Positions 51,834 through 60,352 of a stretch of DNA of 64,000 nt are shown here, piece by piece. Source of the DNA: Kitasatospora sp. GP82 (GTDB lineage Bacteria > Actinomycetota > Actinomycetes > Streptomycetales > Streptomycetaceae); the NCBI RefSeq assembly GCF_029892105.1, contig NZ_JARZAJ010000015.1:124001-188000 (forward strand), written 5' to 3'. The position numbers and the translations under genes were made by a program. The notes below the pieces were generated by a model. The model saw only the letters and a program-made list of their open reading frames with translations. It ran no database searches and was not told the origin of the DNA. How positions within the stretch are numbered: position 1 is the stretch's first letter; each line of letters opens with the position of its first letter.

Positions 51834-52174
51834 GGCTGCATCACGGAGGCCATCCTAGGTGGAATGGCGACCGACTCGGCCAAACCTCCGTGACCCGATC
51901 GTTAAACTCAAGGCCGGAAGGTGCGGCTCGCGGCGCCGTTCCTCGGTCGGCAGGAAGGGCCGTCTGCCCCTCCTCCAGGCTGGGACCCTACGCGACACGG
52001 ATGACGGCTTGCAGTCGCCGCCCGGGAGCCAAAAGAAGAATGTCCGTATTTGCCCTGAAAAAAGCGAGCGATTTCACAGCCCACGGGCCGTACTGTCCAG
52101 AACCTGGCACAGTGGAGGGAAGCGGAACCAAAGCCGCGTCCGGTGCGTTGGCTTAGCAGCAAGGAGGAGATCGC
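51834..52174. other. divergent region between ftsE and zinc-ribbon gene
   Basis: 341 bases without a gene. TCACGGAGG at 51841-51849 and CCTCCGTGA at 51885-51893 form a 9-bp inverted repeat beside the ftsE start. On the minus strand TAGGAT (51857-51852) is a candidate -10. The AT-richer stretch 52025-52080 may hold the rightward promoter. Confidence 0.5.
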
Positions 52175-52369
52175 ATGACCTGCGACCATCTGGTGTGCGC
52201 CAACTGCAACGGCCGCGTGAGCGAGGGCCGCTGCCGGGTGTGTCGCGCCAACCGCGCCCGGCTCCAGCAGGAGCAGGGCCCCTTCGCCGCGCTGACCCCC
52301 GCCACCCTGATCGCCCTGCTGGTAGGGCTGCTGGCGGTGGCACTGATCGCCAAGCAGGCGCTGGCCTAG
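52175..52369 (+). CDS. small zinc-ribbon protein with C-terminal membrane helix
   Basis: A 64-residue protein with the excellent ribosome site AAGGAGGAG. Residues 3-23 carry CDHLVCANCNGRVSEGRCRV plus a further Cys, arranged as a CxxC and CxxC zinc ribbon; residues ~42-62 are a single membrane helix. It is a conserved small protein next to prfB in streptomycetes, of unknown role. It faces the cytoplasm if the helix follows the usual tail-anchor orientation. Confidence 0.85.
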   Translation: MTCDHLVCANCNGRVSEGRCRVCRANRARLQQEQGPFAALTPATLIALLVGLLAVALIAKQALA

Positions 52370-52383
52370 ACACCGGCCACTCA

Positions 52384-52431
52384 GGCAGACGAGAAGGGCC
52401 CCCGGTCTCCCGGGGGCCCTTCTCGTCTGCC
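52384..52431. terminator. long bidirectional terminator
   Basis: A 22-bp perfect stem (52384-52405 with 52410-52431) with a four-base loop lies between the convergent zinc-ribbon and prfB genes. Confidence 0.92.
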
Positions 52432-52450
52432 TTCAGCTCCGGCTCTCGCT

Positions 52451-53569
52451 TCAGCCCTGGCTCTCGGCGATCTCGCTCTGCTTGCGCCAGCGGATACCGG
52501 CCTCGATGAAGCCGTCGATGTCGCCGTCCAGCACGGCCTGCGGGTTGCCGACCTCGTACTCGGTGCGCAGGTCCTTGACCATCTGGTACGGGTGCAGAAC
52601 GTACGACCGCATCTGGTTGCCCCAGGAGCTGCCGCCGTCCTTGAGCGCGTCCATCGCCGCCCGCTCCTCCAGACGGCGCCGCTCCAGCAGCTTGGCCTGG
52701 AGCACGTTCATCGCCGAGGCCTTGTTCTGGATCTGCGAGCGCTCGTTCTGGCAGGAGACCACGACGCCGGTCGGCAGGTGGGTGATCCGGACCGCGGAGT
52801 CGGTGGTGTTGACGCCCTGGCCACCGGGGCCGGAGGCGCGGTAGACGTCGATCCGCAGGTCTCCCTCGTCGATGTCGACGTGGTCGCTCTGCTCCACGAC
52901 CGGGAGCACCTCGACACCCGCGAAGGACGTCTGGCGGCGGCCCTGGTTGTCGAAGGGCGAGATACGCACCAGGCGGTGGGTGCCCTGCTCGACCGAGAGG
53001 GTGCCGTAGGCGTACGGGGACTTCACGCTGAAGGTCGCGGACTTGATGCCGGCCTCCTCCGCGTACGAGGTGTCGTAGACCTCGGTCGGGTACCCGTGCC
53101 GCTCGGCCCAGCGCAGGTACATGCGCATCAGCTGCTCGGCGAAGTCGGCGGCGTCCACGCCACCGGCCTCGGCACGGATGTTGACCAGGGCCTCGCGGGC
53201 GTCGTACTCACCGGAGAGGAGAGTACGGACCTCCAGCTCCTCGACGGCCTTCTTGACCGACTGAAGCTCGTTCTCGGCCTCGGCGCGGGTGTCCGCGTCG
53301 TCCTCGGACTCGGCCAGCTCGAACAGGACGGACAGGTCGTCGACGCGCCCGCGCAGGGTCTGCACCTTGCGCAGCTCCCCCTGCAGGAAGGAGAGCCGGC
53401 TGGTCACCTGCTGCGCGTTGGCGAGGTCGTCCCACAGGTTGGGGGCGGCTGCCTCCTCCTCCAGGCGTTCGATGTCGGCCCGGATCTTGTCCAGGTCGAG
53501 GACGGCCTCGATCGACCCCATGGTCGTTTCGAGGGACTTGAGCTCTTCGGAAGGATCGACGGCTGCCAC
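52451..53569 (-). CDS. prfB: peptide chain release factor 2
   Basis: A 372-residue protein from GTG 53569. RF2 features are an N-terminal helical domain, the SPF tripeptide anticodon-like motif in [20 protein letters not shown], and the GGQ loop [18 protein letters not shown]. It reads UGA and UAA. The frame is continuous, so the programmed frameshift known from Escherichia coli is absent, as expected in actinomycetes. The ribosome site is weak. An upstream extension into a kinase-antisense frame was rejected. Confidence 0.96.
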   Translation of the reverse strand: MAAVDPSEELKSLETTMGSIEAVLDLDKIRADIERLEEEAAAPNLWDDLANAQQVTSRLSFLQGELRKVQTLRGRVDDLSVLFELAESEDDADTRAEAENELQSVKKAVEELEVRTLLSGEYDAREALVNIRAEAGGVDAADFAEQLMRMYLRWAERHGYPTEVYDTSYAEEAGIKSATFSVKSPYAYGTLSVEQGTHRLVRISPFDNQGRRQTSFAGVEVLPVVEQSDHVDIDEGDLRIDVYRASGPGGQGVNTTDSAVRITHLPTGVVVSCQNERSQIQNKASAMNVLQAKLLERRRLEERAAMDALKDGGSSWGNQMRSYVLHPYQMVKDLRTEYEVGNPQAVLDGDIDGFIEAGIRWRKQSEIAESQG

Positions 53570-53604
53570 GTATCCAAGACTAATGGTTCCGCGAGGGAGC
53601 TCGG

Positions 53605-54927
53605 CTACAACCCGGGGATCACCGGCGCATGCAAGGGACTCAAGGCCGCCTGGATGCTCCGTACCTGGGCCGCCGCGCCCACGCGACCGCCCTCCCTGGC
53701 ACCGCCGCGCCCGCCCCCGCCCCTGCCGTCGCCGGAGGCGAAGGCCGCGTACGCGGCCGCCGCGCCCGCCAGCAGCAGCACGAGAGCGATCAGCACCGCG
53801 ATCGTCCGGCGCCGCCGGACCAGCGCCCGGCGGCCCTTGCGGTGCACGTGGGGGGCGACACTGCGCTGGGCGTGCGACTCGGCCGCGTACGAGGCCAGCT
53901 CGTTCGGGGAGGGGCGGCGCAGGCTGGTGTGGGTGTCCCGGGTGGAGTCCGGGGAGGGGCTTGGCACCAGCGGTACCGCAGGGCCTCGGCGGCGCCGATG
54001 GGTGCCGGGGCCCGAGTCGGCCTCGGCATAGACCGCCTCGCCGGGCGTGAGCGCCTCCTCGGCGGGCGGCTGGCCCTGCGCGGGGAGGGCCAGCGGCGGC
54101 AGCTCGCCGAGCAGCGGGAGCTGCTCGCGCAGGCGTTCGGCGAGCTCGGCGGCGCGCAGCCGGGAGGCGGGGGCCTTGGCGAGGCACTCGGCGATGATCC
54201 GCCAGAGGCCGTCCGGCAGGCCGGGTACGGGCGGCACGGACTCGGTCACATGGCGGCGCAGAACGGCTCCGGTGTGTCCGCCGCCGAAGGGGGTGAAGCC
54301 CGCGAGCACCTCGTACAGCACGGTCGCCAGGGCGTAGATGTCGACGGCGGCCCTGGGCTCCAGGCCCTCGATGATCTCCGGGGCGAGGTAGTCGGGGGTG
54401 CCGATGATCCGGGTGGCGCGGGTGCGGCGGGGGGCGTCGACCAGTCGGGCGATGCCGAAGTCGGTGAGCTTGGCGCGCGGGGCGCCGCCGGGTCCCGGCG
54501 GGGCGGCGAGGTCGAGCAGGACGTTCTCCGGCTTGACGTCGCGGTGGACGATCCCGGCCGCGTGGGCGGCCGCCAGGCCGTCCGCCACGTCGGCGATCAC
54601 CGAGACGGCGTGCTGGGGGGTGAGGACGCCGTCGCGCTCCAGCCGGGTGCGCAGGTCGGTGCCCTGCACCAGGTCCATCACCAGGGCGAGATCGCTGCCG
54701 TCGACCACCATGTCGTGCACGCCGACCACCCGGGGGTGGTCCAGGCTGGTGAGGGCGGTCCGCTCCTGGACGAAGCGGCCGACGAGTACCTGGTCGGATG
54801 CCAGGTCCTCGCGCAGCAGCTTGACTGCCACCGGCCCGTCAGGCCCCTCGCCGAGCCACACGGTCCCCGCGGAACCCCGGCCGATCACCTGGTGGACGGT
54901 GTACCGGCTGCCGATCTTGCGTGCCAA
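53605..54927 (-). CDS. pkaB: Ser/Thr protein kinase, PkaB type
   Basis: A 440-residue kinase. Domain at ~9-270: glycine loop [18 protein letters not shown] Lys, catalytic loop [21 protein letters not shown] and [11 protein letters not shown] linker of ~100 residues leads to a basic stretch and one membrane helix ([18 protein letters not shown]), with a short Gly-rich extracellular end. Size and order fit S. coelicolor PkaB (SCO2973 by memory). It lies beside a second kinase and an FHA-domain protein, a likely signalling module. Confidence 0.9.
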   Translation of the reverse strand: MARKIGSRYTVHQVIGRGSAGTVWLGEGPDGPVAVKLLREDLASDQVLVGRFVQERTALTSLDHPRVVGVHDMVVDGSDLALVMDLVQGTDLRTRLERDGVLTPQHAVSVIADVADGLAAAHAAGIVHRDVKPENVLLDLAAPPGPGGAPRAKLTDFGIARLVDAPRRTRATRIIGTPDYLAPEIIEGLEPRAAVDIYALATVLYEVLAGFTPFGGGHTGAVLRRHVTESVPPVPGLPDGLWRIIAECLAKAPASRLRAAELAERLREQLPLLGELPPLALPAQGQPPAEEALTPGEAVYAEADSGPGTHRRRRGPAVPLVPSPSPDSTRDTHTSLRRPSPNELASYAAESHAQRSVAPHVHRKGRRALVRRRRTIAVLIALVLLLAGAAAAYAAFASGDGRGGGGRGGAREGGRVGAAAQVRSIQAALSPLHAPVIPGL

Positions 54928-55085
54928 TGCTGCTCCGTGGGCTCGATAGGTCGGTGCTCGGCGACCAACCTACGCGCCTCGGAGCCCTCCGAGAGACGCC
55001 GGGAGGGCTCCGAGGGACGCCAATTGACGAGAAATATCGTGAATTGTCGACAAAGCGCCAAAGTCGCGAACTGCCGGGGCGTCAG

Positions 55086-56957
55086 CTAGCCGGTGTACCT
55101 GCCGACCCAGTCGCTCACGCTGGTGTACCAGTGGTGCACGTTGTCCCAGTAGTGCGGCAGCGGTGTGAAGTTCCACAGCGCCACGGCCGCCACCGCGAGG
55201 ATCAGCAGCACCATCAGACAGCCCTTGAGGCAGCCGAGCCCGGGGATGTACATCCGGTTCGGGCTGCGGCGGCGCGGCTCACGCGCGGGCGGCGCCTCGC
55301 GGCGGGGCTCGCGCTCCCGGGGCTCGCGCGGCTGCGGGGCCGGCGGCTCGGCCCTGCGCGGCGACTCGGGCTCGGCCCGACGGGCCGGCTGCGGCGCGGG
55401 GGCGGGCCGAGCGGGCGGCGGGTACGCCTGCGGATAGCCCTGCCCGGACCTCGGCGGCTGCTGGTACGGCTGCGGCGGCTGGTAGCCCTGCGGCTCCTGG
55501 TACTGCTGTCGGCCACCGTACGGCTGCGGCTCCTGGCCGCCCTGGTTGGCACGGTAGGGCGGCGGGGCGACCGGCGGCCGCTGGGCGTAGCCGGGGTTCG
55601 GCTGCCGCTCCTGCGGCGGCCGGCCGTACGGCTGGGCAGGCGGCTGCTGGCCGGGCCGGGGGGCCTGGTACGGGCGCGGGGCGACCTGCGGGGCGGCCAG
55701 CTCCTCGGCGCCGAGGTAGCCGATCTCGGTCTGCTGGTTGCGGTCGCGGGCGGCCCGCAGCTGGGTCTGCCACGGGTGCGGCGTCTCGGCCTGCGGCGGC
55801 CCTGCGGGAGCCGGGGGCATCGGCGGCATCACCCGGGTCCGGTCCGGCGCGCCCGCCGGGGTGCCCATCAGCTGCGTACGGTCCTCGGCACCGGCCGGGC
55901 CGCCGCCCATCAGCTGGGTGCGCTCCTCGGCGCCGAACACCTGGGTGGCGGCCGCCGGGCTGTAGCCGCCCGCGCCCGAGGGCAGCACCTGGGTCGGGTC
56001 CGCCTCGCCGAAGGGGGCTGCGGCTTCGAGCCCGGCGGTCAGCAGCGGGTCGGGCAGCAGCAGGGCGCCGACCTCGATCGCCGCATCCACCGCCGCCGGG
56101 GAGGAGTGCACGCCGATCCCGGCGGCGACCACCCGCAGGGCGTGCGCCAGCGAGACGGCGCTCGGGCGCTCGGCGGGGTTCTTGCGCAGGCAGCGCTCGA
56201 TCACCGTCCAGACCGGCTCGGGCATGGTGCGCGGGCGCTGCGGCTCCTCGCGCAGGTGGGCCTGGAGGATCGCCACCGGGCTGTCGCCCTGGAACGGCGG
56301 GCGCCCGGTGACCAGCTCGTACAGCATGATCCCGGCGCCGTAGACGTCCACGGCCGCGGTCTGCGGGCGGCCGTCGGCGGACTCGGGGGCGACGTACGCC
56401 GGGGTGCCGACGAACTCGTGGGTGCGGGTGGTGCCCGGGGAGTCGGCGAGGCGGGCGATGCCGAAGTCGGTGAGCATCGGATGCATCTGCTCGGCACCGT
56501 CCACGGTGACGGTGGCGAGCAGCACATTGGCCGGCTTGAGGTCGCGGTGGACGATGCCGTCGGTGTGGCTGGCGGCCAGCGCATCGGCGATCTGGGCCAT
56601 CAGCAGCGCGCCCGCGACCGGGCTGAAGGGGCCGTTGGTGCGCAGGTAGCGGTAGAGGTCCGGGCCCTCGACCAGGTCCATCACCAGGGCGAGCAGCTCT
56701 CCCTCGACCACCAGGTCGCGGACCCGGACGACGTTCGGGTGGGTGAGCCGCAGCAGGACGGAGCGCTCGCGCAGGAAGCGCATCACCACATCCGGGTCGG
56801 CGGCCAGCTCCTCGCGCAGTATCTTGATCGCGACCGGCCGCCCCGGCTCGATCCCGGGTACGGCGGCGTCCTCCCGCACCAGGGCGCGCCACACGGTGCC
56901 GGTGGCTCCGCGCCCGAGGGTCTCCTCAAGCAGATACTTGCTGCCGACTGGCCGCAC
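55086..56957 (-). CDS. pkaA: Ser/Thr protein kinase, PkaA type
   Basis: A 623-residue kinase. Catalytic domain ~1-275: [66 protein letters not shown] and GTPAYVAPES. A ~270-residue Pro/Gln/Tyr-rich linker follows (PQPYQQPPR and similar), then a membrane helix near 585-605 (CLMVLLILAVAAVALW) and a short extracellular tail. It fits PkaA (SCO2974 by memory). The Pro-rich linker may bind other proteins. It is divergent from the FHA-FtsK gene. Confidence 0.9.
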   Translation of the reverse strand: MRPVGSKYLLEETLGRGATGTVWRALVREDAAVPGIEPGRPVAIKILREELAADPDVVMRFLRERSVLLRLTHPNVVRVRDLVVEGELLALVMDLVEGPDLYRYLRTNGPFSPVAGALLMAQIADALAASHTDGIVHRDLKPANVLLATVTVDGAEQMHPMLTDFGIARLADSPGTTRTHEFVGTPAYVAPESADGRPQTAAVDVYGAGIMLYELVTGRPPFQGDSPVAILQAHLREEPQRPRTMPEPVWTVIERCLRKNPAERPSAVSLAHALRVVAAGIGVHSSPAAVDAAIEVGALLLPDPLLTAGLEAAAPFGEADPTQVLPSGAGGYSPAAATQVFGAEERTQLMGGGPAGAEDRTQLMGTPAGAPDRTRVMPPMPPAPAGPPQAETPHPWQTQLRAARDRNQQTEIGYLGAEELAAPQVAPRPYQAPRPGQQPPAQPYGRPPQERQPNPGYAQRPPVAPPPYRANQGGQEPQPYGGRQQYQEPQGYQPPQPYQQPPRSGQGYPQAYPPPARPAPAPQPARRAEPESPRRAEPPAPQPREPREREPRREAPPAREPRRRSPNRMYIPGLGCLKGCLMVLLILAVAAVALWNFTPLPHYWDNVHHWYTSVSDWVGRYTG

Positions 56958-57309
56958 CTGTGACTCTCCCTAGCTTGCCCTCCATCGGGCAGGAGGGGCC
57001 CATTCGCGACCGGGCTGCCGGGCCCGTGTTTTCGGCAACTCTAACGGTGAGCGCACGGCTTTGAGAGGCAGTGGCCGAGCCGTGCCGCCGAGAGCGCACA
57101 GGGAGCCTCGGGGGTCTCCCCTAGGGGTCGGGGAGGGGGACAGGTTGACCTGACTGCCCGTCGGCTCCACCATGGCGATCATCGCAAGATCGTCAAATCC
57201 GGTACCGGGCGCGCACTGTCGGTCCCGGGTGGCAGGATGGCATGCGCCACACGTGTGACGGCAAGCGAGGGCACGGCGTCGGCACGACGAGCAGAAGGGA
57301 CCGGGCGAG
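56958..57309. other. divergent promoter region, pkaA and FHA-FtsK gene
   Basis: 352 bases with no gene. CCCCTAGGGG at 57118-57127 is a short palindrome. The rightward gene has AAGGGA nine bases before its ATG. No other feature was recognised. Confidence 0.5.
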
Positions 57310-60168
57310 ATGCAGATCCGGCTGACCGTCCTCCGACCGCGCAGCGGCTCGGCCGCCGCCTCCTCGGTCACCGCCGGATGGGCCACCGACGTGCTGGTCA
57401 CGGCCCCCGTCGGTACGGCACTCGGCACCGTCGCGGGCGCACTCGCCGGTGCGGTGGGCGTGCGCGGGCCGCGCTCCGCCACCCATGTGCACCTGTACGC
57501 GGGCACCCAGCGCCTCGACGACCAGGCCCTGCTCGGCCACCCCCCGCTGCTGGACGGCGCCGTCCTCTGCCTCAACGAGCCCGACCCCGACGCCGACGAA
57601 CCGGCCGACGGCACCGCGCCCGAACTGCGCGTCGTCGGTGGTCCCGATGCGGGCGGCGTGCACCGGCTGCACGGCCAGGAGATCCAGGTCGGCCGCTCCA
57701 GCCAGGCCGACGTACCGCTGGACGACCCCGACGTCTCCCGGCTCCACCTCGCCCTGCACCTCGGCCCCGACGGCCGGGTGACGGTCCGTGACCTGGGCTC
57801 CACCAACGGCACCACCGTGGACGGCCGGTTCCTCCGCGGCGCCGCCGCCGACCTGCCCGACGGCGGGCTGATCCGCCTCGGCGAATCCACCCTCCAGGTC
57901 GCCAGGAGCGACGCGGCCCGGGCCACTGCGGGCCCGCACGCAGATCTGGGGGAGATTTCAGGGGCGCCCCGGCAGGCCGTACCCGACGGGCAGGGCCGCC
58001 TCCAGCTCGCCCCCGCACCACCCGCCAAGGCCCTTTCCGCCGAGCCGCCCGCGCCCGCCGCCACCGAAGCGCCCTCCCCCGGCGGCCGCGCCCGAGCCCT
58101 GCTCTCCCGTACGCTCGGCCGCTCCGCCACCGCCGCCGACAGCCAGCCCAGCGCCGCCCGGCAGCACGCCGCCGCCCGGCTGCGGCAGACCGCCGCCCAG
58201 CGCGAGCGCTGGCCCGACCCGGCCGGTCTGCTGCTCACCGCACTCGGCACCGGGCCCCGGCTCTGGGAGCGCGGCCCCGCCCACCCCGACGCGCTCACCC
58301 TCCGGCTCGGCACCGCCGACAGCCCCGGCGGCCCCGGCACCGCGCCCGGCACCGTGCTGCCCGCCGTCCCCGTCACCGTCGACCTGCGAAGCTCCGGCAG
58401 CCTCGGCCTGGCCGGGCCGCGCGCCCGGCTCACCGGGCTGGCGCGCGCCGCCGTCGCCCAGCTCGCCGCCCTGCACCCGCCGAGCAGCCTGAACCTGGTG
58501 CTGCTCAGTGCCGACGAAACCCGCACCGCCGACTGGTCCTGGGCCCTGTGGCTGCCGCATCTGCGGCCCGCCCACGGGCAGGACTGCCGGCTGCTGGTCG
58601 GCTTCGGCCCCGAGCAGGCCGAAGCCCGCCTCGCCGAACTCACCGCCCTCTCCGCCCTGGATGCCGCCGCGGCCCCACCCGCCACCGTCCTGGTGCTGGA
58701 CGGCGCCCCGGGCAGCCCCGCCGCCCGCAGCGCCCTGGAGCTGCTGCTCGCCCGGGGCCCGGCCGGGCGGGTGTTCCCGGTCTGCCTCGCCGAGCGCCCC
58801 GAGGAGCTGCCGCCGGGGCTCGGCGCCACCGCCGTCATCACCGGCGAGGTCGCCACCCAGCTCACCCTCGCCCGGCCGGTGCCCGCAGGTGCCTTCGCCG
58901 GAGCAGCCGGGCGGGAGGTGATCGAGGAGGTGTCCCTGGACGCCGTCTCCGCCGCCTGGGCCGAGCGGCTCGCCCGCGTCCTCGCCCCGCTCACCGAGTC
59001 CTCCCCCGCCAGCCGGGGCCCGCTGCCGGACGCGCTGCGCCTGCTCGACCTGCTGCGGCTGGACACCGTCACCCCCGCCAAGCTCTCCGCCCGCTGGGCC
59101 GACCTGCCCGCCAGCCCAGGCACCGCCACCGCCCTGCTCGGCACCAGCCGCGACGACCACTGCACCATTGATCTCACCGACCCCGACCTGGTCGGCCCCC
59201 AGCCCTTCGGTTCCGGCGAGGCCACGGGCCCGCACCTGCTGATCGGCGGCGCCAAGGGCGCGGGCAAGACCGAGCTGCTGCGTACGCTGCTCGCCTCGCT
59301 CGCCGTCTCCGAACGGCCGGAGCGGCTGCGCATCACCGTCATCGAGGCCCGGGGCCCTGTCGGCCCCGACGACTCGTCCGGCCTGCGCAGCTGTACCGAC
59401 CTGCCGCATGTGACGGAACATCTGGACGCCGCCGCCGAACCCCGGCAGGCCCTGCTCACCGCCGAATCCCTGCTGGACGAACTCGCCCACCGCGAGTCCG
59501 TCCTCGGCGGACTCGACTTCACCTCCTGGCACACCACCCGCGCCCTCGGCGGTACACCCGGCGTCTCCCTGGTGACGGCGGGCGGCCCGATCGGCCCGGT
59601 CACCACCGCCGCCGCCCTGGCCACCGCACCCCGGGCGGGGGCCGACAGCCAGCCCGCCGCACCCGCCCGGCTGATCGTGGCGGTGGACGACTACGAGGCG
59701 CTGCTGGCCCCCACCTCCCCGGCCGGCCGGCCGCTGGCGCGTGCCCTCGCGGCCGTCGCGCAGCGCGGCGGGCGCCTCGGGGTGCACCTGGTGGTCACCA
59801 CCGGCGCGCCCGAGGAGACAGCGGGTACGGAGGTGGACGAGGCCGCCTCCCTGCGGATCGCCCTGCGCACGGCCGAGCCCGCCGACTCCGACCTGCTGAT
59901 CCACCTCGGCGACGCCGCCGCCCTTACCGAGGACACCCCCGGACGGGGCTACCTCCGCCGCCCCGACGGCGGAGTGACGGCCTTCCAGACCGCCAGGGTC
60001 AGCGGCCGCATCCCGCGCACCGCCACCCTGCGCCCGACCGTCGTCGCCATCGACCCCGCACAGCTCGGCGCCCCGCCGACCCGCCGCCCGGTCCGCGAAC
60101 TGGGCAACGGCCCGACCGATCTGGCCCTCCTCGCCAGCGCCCTCCAAAGAGCCGCCACCCAGCCCTGA
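57310..60168 (+). CDS. FHA domain and FtsK/SpoIIIE-type ATPase fusion
   Basis: A 952-residue protein. The first ~100 residues look like a ubiquitin-like domain (MQIRLTVLRPRSG, VGTALGTVAGALA) of EccC/EsaB kind. An FHA domain at ~108-198 has GRSSQADVPLDDPDVSRLHL and RDLGSTNGTTVDG, the phosphothreonine-binding residues. After an Ala/Pro linker, a single FtsK-like ATPase shows Walker A GGAKGAGKTELL and Walker B LIVAVDDYEALL. Type VII EccC has three such ATPase cores; here only one intact P-loop is visible. No membrane helix is seen. It probably acts with the adjacent kinases. Confidence 0.88.
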   Translation: MQIRLTVLRPRSGSAAASSVTAGWATDVLVTAPVGTALGTVAGALAGAVGVRGPRSATHVHLYAGTQRLDDQALLGHPPLLDGAVLCLNEPDPDADEPADGTAPELRVVGGPDAGGVHRLHGQEIQVGRSSQADVPLDDPDVSRLHLALHLGPDGRVTVRDLGSTNGTTVDGRFLRGAAADLPDGGLIRLGESTLQVARSDAARATAGPHADLGEISGAPRQAVPDGQGRLQLAPAPPAKALSAEPPAPAATEAPSPGGRARALLSRTLGRSATAADSQPSAARQHAAARLRQTAAQRERWPDPAGLLLTALGTGPRLWERGPAHPDALTLRLGTADSPGGPGTAPGTVLPAVPVTVDLRSSGSLGLAGPRARLTGLARAAVAQLAALHPPSSLNLVLLSADETRTADWSWALWLPHLRPAHGQDCRLLVGFGPEQAEARLAELTALSALDAAAAPPATVLVLDGAPGSPAARSALELLLARGPAGRVFPVCLAERPEELPPGLGATAVITGEVATQLTLARPVPAGAFAGAAGREVIEEVSLDAVSAAWAERLARVLAPLTESSPASRGPLPDALRLLDLLRLDTVTPAKLSARWADLPASPGTATALLGTSRDDHCTIDLTDPDLVGPQPFGSGEATGPHLLIGGAKGAGKTELLRTLLASLAVSERPERLRITVIEARGPVGPDDSSGLRSCTDLPHVTEHLDAAAEPRQALLTAESLLDELAHRESVLGGLDFTSWHTTRALGGTPGVSLVTAGGPIGPVTTAAALATAPRAGADSQPAAPARLIVAVDDYEALLAPTSPAGRPLARALAAVAQRGGRLGVHLVVTTGAPEETAGTEVDEAASLRIALRTAEPADSDLLIHLGDAAALTEDTPGRGYLRRPDGGVTAFQTARVSGRIPRTATLRPTVVAIDPAQLGAPPTRRPVRELGNGPTDLALLASALQRAATQP

Positions 60169-60303
60169 GCCGGCCCCGGGGAAAGGCAGCCGCGCTGGGG
60201 CCACGGAGAGGGCTTTCTCGGGGGCGCGAGGAGGCTTTCTTCAGAGTCCCGCGCCCCTGAAGAGCTCCCCCTTGCCCCTGAAAGGCCCCCACGCAAACGC
60301 CGC

Positions 60304-60337
60304 GAGGGCGGCACCGGAAGGAACCGGTGCCGCCCTC
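60304..60337. terminator. bidirectional terminator
   Basis: A 14-bp perfect stem (60304-60317 with 60324-60337) and a six-base loop lies between the FHA-FtsK gene and the convergent glutamate dehydrogenase gene. Confidence 0.85.
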
Positions 60338-60352
60338 AGCGTGCTGTCATGC

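Noticed and set aside
52451-53569. Programmed frameshift in prfB
   Set aside because: The reading frame is continuous from the GTG to the stop; no early UGA with a shift site is present.
52451-54187. Extended start for release factor 2 giving 578 residues
   Set aside because: The upstream part is antisense to the kinase gene and Ala/Arg-rich; RF2 proteins are ~370 residues.
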